Shown here piece by piece: positions 56,654 to 64,000 of a stretch of 64,000 nt of DNA. The notes under the pieces were generated by a model, which searched no databases, was not told the origin of the DNA, and worked only from the letters and a program-made list of their open reading frames with translations. The DNA is from Gammaproteobacteria bacterium (GTDB lineage Bacteria; Pseudomonadota; Gammaproteobacteria; Enterobacterales; Kangiellaceae), in NCBI GenBank assembly GCA_013373375.1, contig JABXHY010000061.1, positions 33,870 through 97,869 on the forward strand, read 5' to 3'. The translations under genes and the position numbers were made by a program. Position 1 is the first letter of the stretch; every line of letters begins with the position of its first letter.

Positions 56654-57241
56654 ATGAATGAGAGCCTTCAGTCATTAGAACTTGAGAGTCCACAAGCGCA
56701 AGATTTATTAAAAAGACTTATTTCAGAAAGCGGAAAGCTGACCGAGTTTGAGTTAATTAAAAAGCTCAAACAAAGCTCTGCTGACTTCTTCGCTGCATTA
56801 CCCGATCCAGAAAGACTTTACGAACAACACTTCTGGGTGATGTTCAATTTATATCGATTGCAGTCACACTTTAGTCAGCACCAACTCTTTCTCAATATTA
56901 GCGCTATCGATATTTCACTTCATCCGCAAACCGAGGCAAAAGAAAAACTCACAGCCTTTTCTTCTTTGAGTGACTTTTATCTCGACCTATCAAATATCTT
57001 ATTACGTGAGAGCGACGTAAATAAGTTACTGAATAAGTTTTGGGAAAAGTATTTAGCGCTTGACCAGAAGTCCGAGGCCTTAAAAGTACTTAAGCTGGAT
57101 AATGAAACTAAAATCGATAAAAAAATATTAAAACGTCAATATCAAAAGCTGGCGGCTTTACACCATCCAGATAAGGGCGGAAGCGCAGACGTTTTCAACT
57201 CGATACAAAATGCTTACCTGCAACTAAAAACAATACTGTAA
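56654..57241 (+). CDS. DNAJ-related protein with C-terminal J-domain
   Basis: 195 residues. The N-terminal part (about 10-120) matches the DNAJ_related domain (PF12339), with LTEFELIKKL, LYEQHFWVMFNLYRL and LNISAIDISL. The C-terminal 60 residues are a J-domain with the HPD motif in LHHPDKGGS; it would recruit DnaK. This is inverted relative to normal DnaJ, where the J-domain is N-terminal. Such proteins occur in gammaproteobacteria, function unknown. ATG at 56654, 20 nt after the preceding hypothetical gene, convergent with tapT. Confidence 0.88.
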   Translation: MNESLQSLELESPQAQDLLKRLISESGKLTEFELIKKLKQSSADFFAALPDPERLYEQHFWVMFNLYRLQSHFSQHQLFLNISAIDISLHPQTEAKEKLTAFSSLSDFYLDLSNILLRESDVNKLLNKFWEKYLALDQKSEALKVLKLDNETKIDKKILKRQYQKLAALHHPDKGGSADVFNSIQNAYLQLKTIL

Positions 57242-57329
57242 CAACCACCGTAATTTTTCGATTCACTAATCTTTTCTAGACCAACATCAACATAACTGAT
57301 TATTTTATTACTTGGCTTCGATGACTTTA

Positions 57330-58058
57330 TTACTCGACTTCTAGGTATTTAAGACGAATATGCTCTGGCATAGACGCTAACTTTCTGAGTTTAAAATGAT
57401 TAAAGATATCATTGAGGTTTTGATAGCACGGAGCATTGATCACCTTATACAAAACCATCAATGCCTCAAGAGTGGATAAAGAGCTTTCATTGCTGTGTTT
57501 GCGAATAAGGTACTGAGAGCTTCCAGTTAAGTTTATTTGTCCGTGTGGCAAATGGTGTAACCAAGGGTTTTTGTGAAATATTTTCTTTGCCTTTCGCCAG
57601 GAGGCATCTATCAACAACACGCTATCAAACTGCGACAAAGTATTTTGATAACAAACCTGTCGACTACATTGCTCTGAACAATTCAGGTAACTCAATATAC
57701 TGTTAACTGAAGTATCAATATTTTGAACTTGACTATTTGATTGACCATCACGACAGTTGAGACATTCTTCAATAACTACAGAAGCGTTATTTGAGGGATA
57801 CAGTAACAAAACTCGTTTTGAATTTAGTTTGTCGATAACTTCAGAAAAATCATCCGCCGTCTCACCGACATAAATATTCGAGTTTGAAATCACAAGATTG
57901 ATTAAACGGGCAGTATTTTTACTGTGATTCGACTCTGTAGGGTGTTGCAATATTATCGGAGTTAATGGTGCGTTTATTTTTTCCACAATGCCGCAAACGC
58001 ATACCAAGTCTGGAAGCTGACATTCACGACATATATGCCTACTCGTTTTATCCACCAC
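57330..58058 (-). CDS. tapT: DTW-domain tRNA-uridine aminocarboxypropyltransferase
   Basis: 242 residues. The DTW/YfiP family installs acp3U47 on tRNA using SAM. The N-terminal cysteine knuckle CRECQLPDLVCVC is a zinc ribbon, then ILQHPTESNHSKNTARLI and the catalytic motif LLIDASWRKAKKI, which is the DTW block (DxxW). The C-terminal LSTLEAL completes the domain. An insert around residues 100-125, cysteine-containing (CLNCRDGQSNSQ), lengthens the protein relative to E. coli TapT. The start is GTG (two consecutive at 58058 and 58055). Confidence 0.88.
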   Translation of the reverse strand: MVDKTSRHICRECQLPDLVCVCGIVEKINAPLTPIILQHPTESNHSKNTARLINLVISNSNIYVGETADDFSEVIDKLNSKRVLLLYPSNNASVVIEECLNCRDGQSNSQVQNIDTSVNSILSYLNCSEQCSRQVCYQNTLSQFDSVLLIDASWRKAKKIFHKNPWLHHLPHGQINLTGSSQYLIRKHSNESSLSTLEALMVLYKVINAPCYQNLNDIFNHFKLRKLASMPEHIRLKYLEVE

Positions 58059-58124
58059 AATGATCGTCCAACTGCACTTTCTAAATATATTTCGTTATTC
58101 ACTTTTAACCAAGGTAATCATACA

Positions 58125-58152
58125 CAAAAAAGCCGACACAAGGTCGGCTTTT
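58125..58152 (-). terminator. Rho-independent terminator of the metalloprotease gene
   Basis: AAAAGCCGAC / GTCGGCTTTT is a perfect 10-bp stem with a 5-nt loop, followed by TTTTTTGTGT on the - strand. It is 33 nt downstream of the protease stop codon and isolates tapT. Confidence 0.9.
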
Positions 58153-58184
58153 ATACTCAAAAATAAATGATCGAAGTTAATCAA

Positions 58185-60035
58185 TTATTCCCATTCAGCA
58201 TTTATGTTAACACCTGAGTAATTCGAGTAGGCTCGAACAGAAATATACCAAGTATCAGCTCCAGGATTATTGAAAGAGCAAGACTCAGAGTTTCCATTAC
58301 GGTATGGACGACAATCATAATTCGACGTTGTTGACTGTGAACCTTTGTTCACATACAAATCTGCATCGCCGCTACCGCCAGACATATTGATTGTGAATGA
58401 TGACATACCTGCTGGAATTTGAACCGCAAAGTGCTGCCAGTCGCCACGAGTGTCACTTAAATTAGACCGACTAAATGTTCCTCCTGCAGGCCCTTCTGTA
58501 TAAGTTCCAGTTAAAGACGTACCGCTATAGCTGCTGTATCCTCTTAACATCACATAGTAGCGACCCGCTTGTACGTTTGAAATGTCGCAAGTTTCATTGT
58601 TTCCGTTGCGATAAGGACGGCAGTCATAGTTGGAAGTTGTTGCTGGCGACCCGAATTTAACGTACAGATCGGCATCACCACTGCCACCATTGAGTACAAA
58701 GTTTAGGGTGGAAGCGCTGCTGGGTACATCAAGGTAAAACTCTTTTTCTGACCCTTGACTACCAGAAAGACTGCTCACTGTTACTCCATTGGTAAGTTCC
58801 TGCTCTCCAGGAGGAGGAGGCGGTGGTGGTGGAGTCGAATCACCTTTAAAGTTGGCAATGGTTGCCGCAGTTAAGTTAAGTACTCGAGCATTATTACTGC
58901 GCGTGGTAGTTCCCATTGGCACTCCACTACGCGTTACTTCAGGATTTGACCACCAGTTTATACGAGTACACCCTCCAGAACAGTTATAGGCCATAATTGT
59001 GCGCCAACCGCCCTGAGAATATTGATAACCGTGGCCGAAAGCATAAGGTGAATTTGTTGGGTCATTGCTTGGGTCATGTCGCGCAGCTTGTAAGTGACCT
59101 ACTTCATGACCAAAAGAGTAGTAACCAGTTGCACAACCATGATAAACCGCGGCAAATGCTGTAGAAGAAGTTGCTCCGATATCCGATGCCAAACCACAGT
59201 AGTCATTCACATTAGTAATGATCACCGCAAGATCAGCACCATATTGGTCACGCTTACCATGTACTTCATCCATTACACCATCATTTTGTTGGCGAAAGTA
59301 GCGTAGGTCAGTATTGAAGTTACTTTCAGAGTAATTGACTTCATAGGTATGTACTAAGGTCATAGTTGCATCAACGTTACTGTTGTTATAACCCGTATTA
59401 GTCTCAGCGACTGCAAGTTCGATAAGCCCCTGAATATCCGATACTGCATTCCGTGCAGCAGCGGTGTAAGCTACTAGTATTTTAAGCTCTGGAGTTGCAG
59501 AAGGAGTGGGCGCCTGAGACATTAATTGTTCAAAATTAAAGGAGCTTTTTTGTTCTAAAACGCTCATATCACCAGGAGGATGATCCTCTGGCATATTGGC
59601 TTCATCCATAAGCACTAACTCATGATTCCCAGCTCCTGCTGGACGAAGTTTATACAGCTTACCTTGATATCGAATCGTTCCTGTAACACCACTCACTCGT
59701 TTAATTAAAATAACGCTATTATCAGAAATCGAAGCTTTCTTGTTGCTACTGGCAAACTTTCCTTGCCATACCAAACTGCCTTGCTGGTTAGTTTGTACTG
59801 ACGAACGTTTGGCAACAGCGTTAAGTTCTTTACTTAAATTAAAGGTCAACGTTGTTGATTTTGCTGAAACTAAATCGCGGTTTAACTTAACGAGCCGAAC
59901 ATCTGACTCCCCTTTTTGCTTAGTTAAAGTCGATTGAGTTGTTGCTGCTGAAAAGAGATTTTCTGCTTTGACTGGAAGCGCGAGCATACTCATCGACAGC
60001 AAACTTACTATCGCTCCTTTATGAAACCTATTCAT
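58185..60035 (-). CDS. Secreted reprolysin-like zinc metalloprotease with two PPC domains
   Basis: 616 residues from Met7 of the longest frame, since GGGGAGA lies about 9 nt before it. The signal peptide MNRFHKGAIVSLLSMSMLALPVKA is followed by a propeptide of about 150 residues. The metalloprotease domain has the zinc site GHEVGHLQAARHD, in which the usual HExGHxxGxxHD Gly is Ala, plus a Met-turn IMAYNCSGGC. A Pro-rich linker and two C-terminal PPC domains follow, each with GSGDADLYV and NYDCRPYRNGN, almost identical. It degrades extracellular protein; PPC domains are usually cleaved or help export. A strong terminator follows. Confidence 0.92.
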   Translation of the reverse strand: MNRFHKGAIVSLLSMSMLALPVKAENLFSAATTQSTLTKQKGESDVRLVKLNRDLVSAKSTTLTFNLSKELNAVAKRSSVQTNQQGSLVWQGKFASSNKKASISDNSVILIKRVSGVTGTIRYQGKLYKLRPAGAGNHELVLMDEANMPEDHPPGDMSVLEQKSSFNFEQLMSQAPTPSATPELKILVAYTAAARNAVSDIQGLIELAVAETNTGYNNSNVDATMTLVHTYEVNYSESNFNTDLRYFRQQNDGVMDEVHGKRDQYGADLAVIITNVNDYCGLASDIGATSSTAFAAVYHGCATGYYSFGHEVGHLQAARHDPSNDPTNSPYAFGHGYQYSQGGWRTIMAYNCSGGCTRINWWSNPEVTRSGVPMGTTTRSNNARVLNLTAATIANFKGDSTPPPPPPPPGEQELTNGVTVSSLSGSQGSEKEFYLDVPSSASTLNFVLNGGSGDADLYVKFGSPATTSNYDCRPYRNGNNETCDISNVQAGRYYVMLRGYSSYSGTSLTGTYTEGPAGGTFSRSNLSDTRGDWQHFAVQIPAGMSSFTINMSGGSGDADLYVNKGSQSTTSNYDCRPYRNGNSESCSFNNPGADTWYISVRAYSNYSGVNINAEWE

Positions 60036-60294
60036 TATCTGTAGTCTCCCCATTATCTTTTTTATATTGAAGACAGCTTTACTTTCAATATTCTATTAGT
60101 CGTCGCGCTGTTTCGCGCTCATCAAGACTATGACGAAAGGGTGAATTGCATCGGTAACAAATTCACATAAAGAATGTTATTAATCACAAAAAGATGAGAT
60201 AACCCTAATTTTTGGGTAAGTTGTTCATACAAGCGATGTTTTCAAGAAGCTTTATTATAGTGGCTTTTATGCTTTCGAAAGGAAGGTTGTATAC

Positions 60295-62211
60295 TTAAGG
60301 GTGTGGACGTTTAGTTAACACAACTGTCGACTCATCGCCGTCTGTTGCTTTTGCTTCGGTACCATCTGGTCGAGTGACCAATAACTTTTCAGTGTCGCCG
60401 GAAACTCTGTGTTTTGTTCGATCAAAACGTTTCTCGAGACTTTCTGCCATTTGATTAAAGGCAATGCTGATACGTCCAAACTCATCGTTTTTATCAACGG
60501 TTAATCGTCGATTAAACTGACCTCGACGCATTCTCTCCAACGCTAAAGCTAAACGTTTTGATTGCGCCGAAATCTGCCGAGCAAACGCCAATGTCATACT
60601 AAACACCGCGATTAAAGTGACTAACATAAGGACAATCATAATGCCCAAAGTAACCTTAGCCGAACGAACCAAGCTGTCAGCCGAGATAGTAATTAATACT
60701 CGGCCGATAGTTTTATCTTGAAAGGTAATGGGAGAGTCAATATCAAACACTCGTTGATCGTCTGCTTGCTGACGTGAATAAACTGTCGCCGATCCTCTTT
60801 GGTCAATCAGTTCGCCGTGACCATAACGTTTGGTCGTTTGACCAACCTCTCCGTCTGCAGTAGAGGCAAGCACAATATCGTTTGCATCACGAATACTGAT
60901 CAACTCGATTTCCTGAGTTCTTTTTAAGTCACTCACAATTGCGTCTAATGCCGTCTTATCGTTGAGTAACACTGGCTCCGCCACCTCAAACGCAATCAAC
61001 TTCGACGTCGAGTAGCCATAATCGGTCGCCATACCTCGCATGGCCAAAAACTGTTGGTAATACACAACCACCAATCCAATCAGCATAGTTACTGTCACCA
61101 ACCCCGCCATCATCAAAGTCCAGCGCAACCGTAAGCTCACAAACCCCGGTCTGGATTGCTCTTTTGCTGTGGTTTCTAAGATATTCAGCAACTCGCGAAT
61201 ATCCTTCATTAGTTGTGAGGCGCTTTGATATCTTTTTTCTGGCTGTTTTTGAAGTAACTTCCGCACGATGTCTTGCAGCTCATCTGGCAACTTAACATCG
61301 TCAATTTTCATAGTGGGCGGCTTATCTTTTACTATTTGTCGAAACAGCTCACCGTAATCATCTGCGTTGAACGGCGTTTTTCCGGTAACTATGGTATACA
61401 CAAGAGTACCGAGCGAATATAAATCAGATCGGGCGTCTAACTTGTAACCGAGAATTTGTTCTGGCGCCATATACTCAGGCGTACCCAATACTTTTTCTTG
61501 ATTTTTGCCACTTGCCGCCAGCGAATCATCCAATTGAGCGATTCCGAAGTCAGTCAACTTAACGGTTTTATTATCGGCCAAACAAATAATGTTACCAGGC
61601 TTTATATCTCGGTGAGTAACCCCTTGTTGATGCGCGTAATGCAATGCTCGAGTTAATTGAACGAGTATCGAAATGGAAAAGTGCACGCTCAATCGACCGC
61701 GCTTTTTGATTAATTCATCAAGCGGAACACCATCAAGCAATTCCATTGCAATGTAAGGCTTGTCCTCTGCAACTCCTACATCATAAACCGTAACGATTCC
61801 TGGGTGAGCGAGTTGTCCTGCAAGTTTGGCTTCGTGAATAAAGCCTTTTCGATATTCGTTGTCGTTGGCTAATTCTTCTCGTAGTACTTTTACGGCTAGA
61901 AAGCGGTCAATCTCTGGGTCGTAGGCTTTATAAACACATGCCATTGCGCCACGACCGAGTTCTTCAATTATCTTGTAACGACCAATACTTTTTGGCCGAG
62001 CCACGTAAGTGGTTCTGCCGGCAACTGTTTTAGGATAATGGGTTTGATTCGCAGTACTTTTTGGACGAGTTGACATGGCAGCTTTAGAAATAGGATCGAT
62101 CGTCATATCGTCTATCGGATAGGGATCAAACGATAATGGCTCTTCTAAATCGATTTCTTCTTCAGTTTTATCGTCAGACTTGCCTAAAGAAGTTCTAAAA
62201 CGTGATTGCAC
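60295..62211 (-). CDS. Transmembrane Ser/Thr protein kinase with HAMP domain
   Basis: 638 residues from a GTG at 62211. Order: an acidic N-terminal extension (1-75), the kinase domain (about 78-345) with GRGAMACVYKA, catalytic K108 in VKVL, D202 in HRDIKPGN, DFG and APE, a membrane helix near residue 370, an external sensor region (about 390-510) that looks like a double-Cache or similar fold, a second helix near 535, HAMP (about 555-605) and a polar tail with ESTVVL. PASTA repeats are absent. Having the sensor and HAMP after the kinase is unusual. It lies with FHA and PP2C genes on the same strand. Confidence 0.92.
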   Translation of the reverse strand: MQSRFRTSLGKSDDKTEEEIDLEEPLSFDPYPIDDMTIDPISKAAMSTRPKSTANQTHYPKTVAGRTTYVARPKSIGRYKIIEELGRGAMACVYKAYDPEIDRFLAVKVLREELANDNEYRKGFIHEAKLAGQLAHPGIVTVYDVGVAEDKPYIAMELLDGVPLDELIKKRGRLSVHFSISILVQLTRALHYAHQQGVTHRDIKPGNIICLADNKTVKLTDFGIAQLDDSLAASGKNQEKVLGTPEYMAPEQILGYKLDARSDLYSLGTLVYTIVTGKTPFNADDYGELFRQIVKDKPPTMKIDDVKLPDELQDIVRKLLQKQPEKRYQSASQLMKDIRELLNILETTAKEQSRPGFVSLRLRWTLMMAGLVTVTMLIGLVVVYYQQFLAMRGMATDYGYSTSKLIAFEVAEPVLLNDKTALDAIVSDLKRTQEIELISIRDANDIVLASTADGEVGQTTKRYGHGELIDQRGSATVYSRQQADDQRVFDIDSPITFQDKTIGRVLITISADSLVRSAKVTLGIMIVLMLVTLIAVFSMTLAFARQISAQSKRLALALERMRRGQFNRRLTVDKNDEFGRISIAFNQMAESLEKRFDRTKHRVSGDTEKLLVTRPDGTEAKATDGDESTVVLTKRPHP

Positions 62212-62311
62212 AAACCACCTAAATCATTGGTTAAATAATAAATTGCCGCCCTCTACCAACACACGACAGTCATAAGCTAATTATAAGTTACTTATGTGTC
62301 AAACAGGCAAC

Positions 62312-62827
62312 TTATTGCAGCACAAAATAAGCGGCTGCGCCCAATGCAGCAAGTACCGGTACGCCAACCAATAGGACCTTAGCAAAGGTGCTAAGGCCTC
62401 CGCTTCCATTTTTACGCCCTTTTCCATCCACTGTACAGAACATAAACTCAACGCCGCCAAACCGAACTTGATCGCCAGGGTAAATATCACTTTCCGACAC
62501 CTTATCACCGTTGACATAGGTCCCATTGGAAGACAGTAAATTAACAACTTTCCATTGTTCACCCACAAACACTATCTTTGCATGGGTTGAGGACACACTG
62601 GGCTCATCGATGCAAATATCACTGCTGGCCACACGTCCAACTTGGTACTTCTGGTTGGTGAGTAAGAACTTTTTACCCGTAACCGGCTTGCTAATGCCCA
62701 CTAATGCAGGCTGACCATTAGGATTAATACTTTGTTCTTTTAGTTCTTTGGCTAATAAACTTTCGACTTCGGAAAGGTCAAAAACCTGAGTGCCTTGTGG
62801 TCCCACTTTCTGTTTTTTATCGGTCAT
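62312..62827 (-). CDS. Membrane-anchored FHA domain protein
   Basis: 171 residues. An N-terminal region with GTQVFDLSEVE resembles the phosphorylatable Thr tail of GarA-type proteins. The FHA domain (about 50-130) has QVGRVASSDICIDE, SVSSTHAKIVF and SSNGTYVNGDKV. A Gly-rich linker and one C-terminal helix (LSTFAKVLLVGVPVLAALGAAAYFVL) anchor it in the membrane. It likely binds phosphothreonine from the neighbouring kinase. The order kinase, FHA, phosphatase on one strand, with 100 and 69 nt gaps, suggests joint regulation. ATG at 62827. Confidence 0.9.
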   Translation of the reverse strand: MTDKKQKVGPQGTQVFDLSEVESLLAKELKEQSINPNGQPALVGISKPVTGKKFLLTNQKYQVGRVASSDICIDEPSVSSTHAKIVFVGEQWKVVNLLSSNGTYVNGDKVSESDIYPGDQVRFGGVEFMFCTVDGKGRKNGSGGLSTFAKVLLVGVPVLAALGAAAYFVLQ

Positions 62828-62896
62828 ATCTACCCCAAAGTTTAACCAATAAGCATCCTACGAAATCCTTTTTTAGGCTGCAGGAAGCTGTTATTT

Positions 62897-63700
62897 TTAG
62901 TGCCCAAATAGCCTTCGAAACTTCACTTTTAGGCTATATATTATACCCGCCATCCCCGTAGGTTTGGAACGGGGTGAACGTACCACAATCATTGAAATAT
63001 TATCCTGACCACCTTTGTTGAGCGCTGTTCGAAGAAGACGATCGGATATTTTGTCTAATTCCGGCTGAGCCGCAAATATCGTGCTCATGTCAGCGTCGGT
63101 TAACTCTTCGGTTAAGCCATCACTGCACAATAATACAATTTGCTCAGGTTCCCAATCTTTTGTTACTGTAGAAACCTTAACTTCATCAAGCTCTTTGGAT
63201 CCCAAGCATTGTGTAATTAAGTGCCGCTGAGGATGAACTTTTGCTTCTTGCTCATTAATCAACCCAGACGACAACAGTCGCTCAACTAAAGAGTGATCTT
63301 GGGTAATTTGAGTTAACACTCGTCGGTCGTCTTGCCAAAGGTAAGCACGACTGTCGCCGACCCAAGCAACGGTAAAGAAGTTTCCAAAGTCCTGAAGTGC
63401 TACAACAGTAGTTCCCATCCCATCAGCACCGTTACCTTCAGATGCCGCCTTTAAAATATCATGATGTGCTTGCTGGACCGCTTCTGATAATGAGCGACCC
63501 TCTTTAATTGACGACCTAATGGAGCTTATAGCCATTGCGCTGGCGACTTCGCCACAAGAATGTCCGCCCATTCCATCTGCGACAACCCATAAACCAAGGT
63601 TTGGCTCACACAAACACGCATCTTCGTTCAATTCCCTAACCTTGCCGGGATCAGAACGAAACTCAAAGTACCATTGAGATTGAGTGTCAGGATGCTCCAA
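62897..63700 (-). CDS. PP2C-family Ser/Thr protein phosphatase
   Basis: 267 residues. The metal-binding acids are in RELNEDACL, WVVADGMGGHSCGEVAS and LCSDGLTEELTDADM with GGQDNISMIVV at the end, giving a complete PPM active site. VAWVGDSRAYLW and ITQDHSLVERLLSSG are also family-typical. It would remove phosphate from the kinase targets and the FHA partner. It starts at TTG 63700 with AGAGGG about 7 nt before it; no ATG or GTG alternative is in frame. The C-terminus YSLKVKFRRLFGH is basic and may touch the membrane. Confidence 0.93.
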   Translation of the reverse strand: MEHPDTQSQWYFEFRSDPGKVRELNEDACLCEPNLGLWVVADGMGGHSCGEVASAMAISSIRSSIKEGRSLSEAVQQAHHDILKAASEGNGADGMGTTVVALQDFGNFFTVAWVGDSRAYLWQDDRRVLTQITQDHSLVERLLSSGLINEQEAKVHPQRHLITQCLGSKELDEVKVSTVTKDWEPEQIVLLCSDGLTEELTDADMSTIFAAQPELDKISDRLLRTALNKGGQDNISMIVVRSPRSKPTGMAGIIYSLKVKFRRLFGH

Positions 63701-63833
63701 AAAAGGGCCCTCTAGCGCTAACTTATTGTAATTATTAGCCTAAGTGTACGTATTTTGAAAGTTTAAGCAAATAGCACAGTATCTCAGACTGTGAATCAAT
63801 GCCCAGTTTCGACGATTTATCATCATTTCATGC

Positions 63834-63851
63834 CGAGTCATTACTGACTCG
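63834..63851. repeat. Perfect inverted repeat between PP2C and ssrA
   Basis: CGAGTCA-TTAC-TGACTCG is a perfect 7-bp stem with a 4-nt loop in the divergent region, about 80 nt upstream of the mature tmRNA 5' end and 130 nt upstream of the PP2C gene. It may be an operator. Confidence 0.35.
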
Positions 63852-63931
63852 CTGATTTTAATTTCGCCATAACCACTTGAAAGATGGCCAAAAACCTCCA
63901 TTTATTGATACTATAAACAAACTTAAGTTTT

Positions 63932-64000
63932 GGGGCCGATCTGGCTTCGACGTGGATTACAAAACTTAAGGGGCATGTCGAGGTGACAGCGAACCTCGTA
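63932..64000 (+). ncRNA. ssrA: tmRNA (5' part; continues past the window)
   Basis: GGGGCCGATCTGGCTTCGACG is the conserved 5' end of tmRNA, which pairs with the 3' end to make the tRNA-Ala-like acceptor stem; the following GGGGCATGTCGAGG is also typical. tmRNA with SmpB rescues stalled ribosomes and tags nascent chains. The tag reading frame and the 3' half lie beyond 64000. A TACTATAA -10-like sequence is at 63909-63916, about 16 nt before the 5' end; no clear -35 was found. The neighbouring + strand is otherwise empty. Confidence 0.9.

Noticed and set aside
63871..63916. TTGAAA ... TACTATAA as a full ssrA promoter
   Set aside because: The spacing between the two hexamers is about 26 bp, too long for a sigma-70 promoter; only the -10-like element is kept as a note.

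Overview
The window looks like a chromosomal segment of an AT-rich marine gammaproteobacterium. Housekeeping genes (speD, proS, tilS, accA, queF, rlmM, ttcA, maeA, ssrA) are interleaved with families typical of Alteromonadales/Oceanospirillales-type bacteria (TorF-type porin, DUF1244, DUF1820, DUF2805, DUF6279, DNAJ-related, a 638-residue membrane Ser/Thr kinase). The mix is compatible with Kangiellaceae-like organisms, but genus cannot be settled by reading alone. I see no insertion sequence, prophage, CRISPR array, tRNA or rRNA.

Layout. 1-11501 (-): the first ~3,830 codons of a giant secreted protein with about 20 Ig-like modules, a beta-propeller-like stretch and IPT/TIG-type domains, cut by the window edge. 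11994-14165: a TorF-type porin, a small degenerate locus and an unknown helical protein. 14166-17276 (-): a hybrid TPR/histidine kinase/receiver/AraC sensor, then a 690-bp gap and a LysR regulator. 18992-24052: speD, fructosamine kinase, an exported amidohydrolase, parvulin, DUF1244 and MarR. 24094-25383: an M20 amidase.

31650 down to 25451 (-) is a co-directional block: FN3 membrane protein, Na+/solute symporter, a 40-residue membrane microprotein, a carbamoyltransferase that keeps the carbamoyl-phosphate site but not the aspartate-binding residues of ATCase, an AsnB-type amidotransferase, an RRM protein, CheW and a cold-shock-domain protein. The first five genes are my best candidate for an undescribed system: uptake of a solute, carbamoylation of an unknown acceptor and amide transfer.

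32053-42234: malic enzyme, class V aminotransferase, FmdB-type zinc ribbon, the proS-lytic transglycosylase-patatin operon, and a GAF-GAF-GGDEF-EAL protein. 42346-47844 (-): tilS, accA, FHA, queF, rlmM and DUF1820. 47982-55000: a small methyltransferase, a SpmA-SpmB fusion, GDPD, HAD phosphatase, DUF2805, bicupin, DUF2007, CspA-like protein and a DUF6279 lipoprotein. 55136-58058: ttcA, an unknown conserved protein, a DnaJ-related protein and tapT. RNA-modification genes are frequent in the right half (tilS, queF, rlmM, ttcA, tapT).

58185-60035: a secreted reprolysin-like metalloprotease with two PPC domains. 63700-60295 (-): a PP2C phosphatase, a membrane-anchored FHA protein and a transmembrane Ser/Thr kinase with a HAMP domain, forming one phospho-signalling module. 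The window ends inside ssrA (tmRNA), transcribed on the + strand.
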